Shown here: piece after piece, positions 59,038 to 64,000 of the stretch
Layout: each line of letters opens with the position of its first letter
How positions within the stretch are numbered: the first letter of the stretch is position 1
Source of the DNA: Oasisia sp. SBJ-2009
Lineage: Eukaryota; Annelida; Polychaeta; Sabellida; Siboglinidae
Assembly (NCBI GenBank): GCA_964017155.1
Contig: OZ024858.1
Span: 29,379,687 to 29,443,686, forward strand
DNA length: 64,000 bases
Direction: 5' to 3'
Translations under genes and position numbers: made by a program
Notes under the pieces: model-generated
What the model was told of the DNA's origin: nothing
What the model saw: the letters and a program-made list of their open reading frames with translations, nothing else
Databases searched by the model: none

Positions 59038-61600
59038 TTACACGTCTAGACGCCATCATTTATATCAGCTCTACAGTTCGACGTCGCGCGTCTCTTCAGT
59101 AGCCCAAACACGTAACCACGAGCTTAGTGTAGTGACACTTGGCGTTGTAAATAGGCTGGGTGGTAATGTTGGCCATCCGTTAAACCACGTGTGGCGGGTG
59201 GAACCTCTCTGTAGAGTATCAATACTGGCCTGGAGAGGCGGAAGCGGGAACTGCTGGCCTGTATTTGTATGCGATATCCTCTAGAAAGTCGACAAATCAC
59301 CACCACTAGATCCATCCGGCACCTTTAGCGCAAAAGCTATTCGCAGACATAGATTATTGTCCTGGAAACTAAAAGACTCAACGTCGTCGAGATTTGCCTT
59401 TCACGAACAGACTCAATCATATCATCAACATTCGTAAGAGTTCATAATCCCAATATTGCTCTTTAAATCGAATTCGCATTCTTTCGTTCACAAAAAAGAC
59501 TCAATGTTCATGAGATTTACTGTTCATTAAAGGCCCCAGTGTTGTCGAGAAGACTTGCTATTTTCAGTAGGATGCAACGTCGTCGATAGCGTAACTTCGT
59601 ACTGCACGCTAGCCCTATGACGGTCTCTCAATTGCAATCGCAACTAGCATTAAAACATCATCGGCCCGAAAGGAGCGCAGAAATGGCATACCTGCCTGAG
59701 ACAAATGTTTCCCTAAAATTACCGGCCACAGCCTCGCGCCAGCCATAGACAGCTCGATCTCAACTACTAAACAGCCATACTAGCGTCGTTACCGGAGCCT
59801 CTCTATCTTGTGATGGCGGCGATTACCAACGTGTAATTACTTACTCATCACACCTGCTCGGCGGCTTAGCAAAGGCTCTCATGGCCGCCCCTCCGTCAGC
59901 TCTCAGCATCAGTATATGTAGATCTCATTCAGCTAAGCACAATGAAGTGGCCACTCTTGTATCGCCTTTAGATGTCGATAGGTTGCGCCACTGAATCGAC
60001 TTGTTTATCGACGTGATTTCCATGCAAACATTGTGACGTTCACTACCTCGCTCGTCATGCTGGGTGTCTTGTGGACATCGAATCCATTCGACTACCTCCT
60101 ACCAGCGTTAGTGTGCACGACATCCGACCTATGAGCTTTAATATGAACCCGTGTGTGCTGTTATACATGCCACAATGTCGCATCTTGATTCGTATAGCAG
60201 AGATCAGCAAATATTATGAATACTGGAATACTGCGTTTGTGTTTATTTGATTTTATATGTTTTCGGCATCGCTAAATCAATAGTAACCACTGCTAGACTG
60301 TATTAGAACGCCGTGACCTTGTAACGACAGCCATGGAGTACGTTCACGTATCTGGGGCAAGTCGTTTCTTTCTTGTTCCTACCACTGACAGATGTGCGAG
60401 TTGTACTTCTTCGCACCCAGACTGTTCCGCTGACATTCAGTTATTTGCGGACGCTCAGCGAATTGATGCATCGGTTCGTTAACTCTTTTTCGATCTCACG
60501 CAGACCCAGGTAAGAAAATTCAATACGCATAAAGTGTATCCGGCCGATTTTACAGCCACATTTTACATCTAGTTCGTCAAAAGCGTGACGACTGAAGAAC
60601 ACATGCTGCCGATGTTACGCGGCCTGGCAACATCGCCGGTTGACGCGCGCTCACGTAAAAACAGAGAGCCGTCTTCAGTGACCTAAATCAGTCAGTGTGC
60701 TTTAACATACCTGCCAACTGTTTCAACACATGATTTTACACGTTGTGTTTTATATTGTAATCAATAGGTCTGATTTGTGTTGCTGTTGCTTTGTTAATTC
60801 GTGCTGCCGCTCAAGTTTTCGTTCTACACAAGTCAATTGTAACAACTGCGATTTTCACTGGCCTTCCTTCGAGTATTATTTTGTCAACTATTGGTCATAT
60901 GAGGTGGTCTTGGGGCGACCTCTGTTGGCCAATCAGAACATTTTCTTGCTTCCAAAACTACGATAACCGTTAGACGCCACTGTTAACACGTGCAATGCTA
61001 CCGACAGCGCCAGGTCTCTCTTGGTCTAATGTTCCTGGCGTTTACCCGTCTGCGTGAAACGTAAGTTATTGCCAAGTAAGTCAAACTAATTGCACGCAGT
61101 GTCGTATTATGGGATTGGATTACGCGACGGAAGCTGATGCCTTGTGAATTCATAACTTGCTGATCCTCACCATTCTTCACGCCACAAACCACGCAGGTTG
61201 TGATTGATGTAATATTGATGTATACGGGATCGCATGCGGACAGATGCAATGACCAAATGGTAGAAGTGACCACGTTGATTTGAGGTGCTCTGTGCAGGTT
61301 TGTCGTGGCGATTAGTAGCGAGTATGCACCGACACGACACGACTTTAGGGAATAATTCATGTCGAGTAGGGACTAATTCAGACATAGGGCATATTCTCTA
61401 GTGGCAGTATTTGAAGTGAAATATCCCACCAGTATCGCATTCTAGTTATATTCCCTCGTCGCCTCCACACACTCCAGGCCCTTGCCCCACGGCGTCCATA
61501 CAACGTTACAGAGAGCCGTCAGTCCGACACTGAATACATTTAGAGAGACAGGGAGAGTCACACACCGACAGGTTTCGCAATGCACTGGCCGTACCCAGCC
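59038..61600. other. no recognised gene; second copy of 60-bp dispersed repeat
   Basis: 59428-59487 repeats the 56362-56421 sequence. Otherwise there is unique-looking spacer with no supported coding region. Confidence 0.45.
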
Positions 61601-61617
61601 TACTTGTCTGCTTCCTG

Positions 61618-61680
61618 CAACTCTTCTTCCTCCTCCTTCTCCTCTTCCTCCTCCTCCTCTTCTTCCTCCTCCTCCTCCTT
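61618..61680 (+). repeat. (TCC)n/(TCT)n trinucleotide array
   Basis: A polypyrimidine run of ctt/ctc units. It reads poly-Ser or, on the minus strand, poly-Glu. Confidence 0.95.
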
Positions 61681-61689
61681 TAACAGTTT

Positions 61690-62418
61690 ATTTGACAATT
61701 TCCAACGCTGGCAAGCTGCCAACGCTACGATCACAAACGAGGTAGTTTTTTTCCTAGCATCTGATATACGCACACTGCGCATCATTTATAATACAAGATG
61801 CTGAACATCAGTAAAAACGAACAGCGAATATTACGTACGGACAACACATCGGAAATCTCCCTGACAATAAACGGGCTCGCGTGTGATGATGGAGCCGTTA
61901 ATATTAGGATTGTGCATCTGTTTGTTTACTTTTTATTTGTTTTGCGATACGAACACAGAAGGAAAGTTGGTGACTTCATTAAAATGGATCAAACGAATCG
62001 GTAGGATGCGTGGTTAGAGAAAAAAGTACAATTTATCAAAGTTCACTGAGACGTTGCGTTAATCAAATTGCAAAAAGAGATTATGACGCGCGAGACGCAT
62101 ATTTTGTGTCGCATTTCGTGGTATTTACTTTATACAGCGTCACGTCATTTGTATTTTGTGTCGTGCGGCTCTTAATCATATGTGGATAAAAATCATGGTT
62201 TTTATTTCATAAAGGATCACATCATTTGTATGTTGTAGCGTTACATTATCTGGTAAAACAAAACACCACAAGGAACATACATTTAAATATTAGAATAACT
62301 GGCAAGACAGCTGTATGGATATCAATGTAGAGTAACGGAGGTTAGCGTAAATGCTAAAGTAAGTACATTAATAAACTAAGTTAAAGTGGTGATGTGTTTA
62401 ACATAGTTTACTAATTTA
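61690..62418. other. no recognised gene
   Basis: AT-rich spacer. An ATG frame at 61798-62004 is open for 68 codons but unrecognised. Confidence 0.35.
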
Positions 62419-62419
62419 C

Positions 62420-62420
62420 G

Positions 62421-62470
<50 letters not shown>

Positions 62471-62473
62471 TAC

Positions 62474-62530
<57 letters not shown>

Positions 62531-62582
62531 GCATGTATGTATGTATGCATGCATGCATGCATGCATGCATGCGTGCATGTAT
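62420..62582. repeat. two (TA)n runs and a (GCAT)n run
   Basis: TA runs at 62420-62466 and 62480-62526 separated by tgtattaca, then GTAT/GCAT units to about 62580. Confidence 0.95.
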
Positions 62583-64000
62583 ATATGTTTACTACATTGA
62601 TGCTATTATAAATAAGAGAACCGGGTGTTGTCTTGGCAGGTGAGTCATGTCAATGTCCTCCGGTTTGCACAGACAGTAGCTTAGATGGTTATGCAATCGT
62701 CTGGAGCCCGTCAGTTAAGTCATCCTTCAGACTGTGTGATCTCTTCAACCCCTGCTGTATAGGTCCGCGTTATCTACAGTTGAACGGTTACGACGCTGCA
62801 AACTCGTTACGGTTCCAAAATCTGACGAGACACTTGTCTCGCTCACGTGAACCTTAGCAAAGTGAATAAAGCAATTACAACGGACCGACGGACGGACGGA
62901 CGGACGGACGGACGAGCATCCGCTGGCAAAATTGGCTAAAGGACATCGCTGGACAGCAGCCACGGCGGTCGACCACGGCGTACGGACTCGCTGACCAGAC
63001 CGCTTACAGGTAGGCCGCACGGTTCACGCGTAGAACGTGTGAGGTCGGCCGAATGGGTGTTCACAGTAATTAGGTGTGGCTGTGATTACACACGCCCGGG
63101 CCTAATGGCGGTGGTGCACGTGAACACACATGCAGGCATCTGCACTTGTTTGTCCCTTCGCGTAAGCGCAGCGTCCACGGCAGAGCAAAACGTCGGGATT
63201 CGATCATCCAACGGCGTCAATGTCCTGGCACCATCTGGTCGTGCATAGATTGGTTTATGTGCAGGACCTATGGCGGCGTTATTAAATAACGTACATTGAA
63301 AAGCAGCGCGAAGTTGCAGAAACTAAACCGTTTACACATGCGTACGGATATAGTGACTATTGAAATGGGTGAAGCTCCCCTAATGACTAACTGCACACGC
63401 CTTGAGATTCACCAAAAGCCTCGACCTGCACACGCCTTGAGAGTCACCAAAAGCCTCTAACTGCATCTCGTGCTAACCTATTGATGAGTTAAGACAATGT
63501 CCAGCTTCTATATCAAAAATATCATTACCGACGCCTATGATTGAACAATTTAGATGCCTGTCTAAACGTATTATTAAATCAACGGGTTGCGATGCGGACA
63601 CCGATAGACAGAACCCTGTTACGGAGTAGATCATGCACAGTGTTGTGCAATTAAATACATTATTCATGGTCCCTAAAAGGCTTCTAACCGCGTGACTTTC
63701 TCAAACAACTCAGGTTACCACAAATCCGTCAAAGATTACACGTGGTAATTAAATTCCATATGGCTTTATTCGCATGTCATTACCAAAGGTAAGACAGTTA
63801 TGAGTCAGTCGGTGATGTGTAACTAAATTTATGGAAACTGTATTAACACTGTTATATAATGATGATTCCAAAAAGTGGAGAAAGTAAAAAATATGTCAGA
63901 GAGGTGTTATCAAGTCAATGAATATTTAATGTAGAATATGATATTTTACTTACCCCTTCTGTGCTCGTGTATCACATCTTGATACATGAGCATATCATAT
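62583..64000. other. no recognised gene; small repeats
   Basis: A short (GGAC)n run lies at 62881-62914. A 35-bp unit beginning ctgcacacgccttgag is duplicated in tandem at 63391 and 63426. No coding region is supported to the window end. Confidence 0.5.

Noticed and set aside
62640..62760. tRNA gene
   Set aside because: gtagcttagatggttatg resembles an A box, but no matching B box or foldable acceptor stem follows at the right distance.

Overview
The window is animal nuclear DNA, most likely from a marine invertebrate (lophotrochozoan-like, but this is inference). The evidence is a rhodopsin-class neuropeptide receptor of the allatostatin-A/galanin type, metazoan ADAM10-type metalloproteases, remnants of LINE, hAT and SINE elements, and a very heavy load of micro- and minisatellites. 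There are no operons or bacterial signals. Only three protein-coding genes are convincing, all intronless over their full length: two ADAM10-like membrane proteases (11324-14014, +; 22191-24773, -), arranged tail to tail about 8.2 kb apart, and one receptor (33681-34793, -). Multi-exon genes with short exons could be present and would not be visible by reading.

Layout. 0.7-4.65 kb: an array of about 82 units of 48 bp that runs in frame into a dead LINE reverse transcriptase (4.65-5.44 kb). 6.0-7.2 kb: a decayed hAT transposon with terminal inverted repeats and an 8-bp target duplication. 8.57-9.5 kb: three abutting simple arrays. 11.3-24.8 kb: the ADAM10-like pair around a zone of decayed multicopy sequence, minisatellites and a fold-back element. 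25-33 kb: AT-rich DNA with LINE 3' ends, a 22-bp minisatellite joined to another LINE 3' end, and long (GCGT)n, (GGCTCC)n and (TA)n tracts. 33.7-34.8 kb: the GC-rich receptor gene. 37-38 kb: a small tandem duplication, one copy of which carries a 331-bp LINE insertion and the other the empty site. 39-51 kb: long tetranucleotide arrays, some arranged as nested inverted pairs, a MITE, 52-bp and 65-bp arrays, and a SINE. 52-64 kb: another LINE 3' end, a 17-bp minisatellite and further simple repeats.

The main new observation is that the 48-bp minisatellite unit reads as part of the reverse transcriptase of the LINE fragment that follows it, and stays in frame with it: a LINE coding segment appears to have been amplified into a 4-kb array. 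A second array (22 bp, 30.18-31.23 kb) also ends exactly at the 5' edge of a truncated LINE, which hints at a shared mechanism. The three genes show no obvious pathway link. The proteases would act at the cell surface as sheddases, and the receptor would couple neuropeptides to G proteins.
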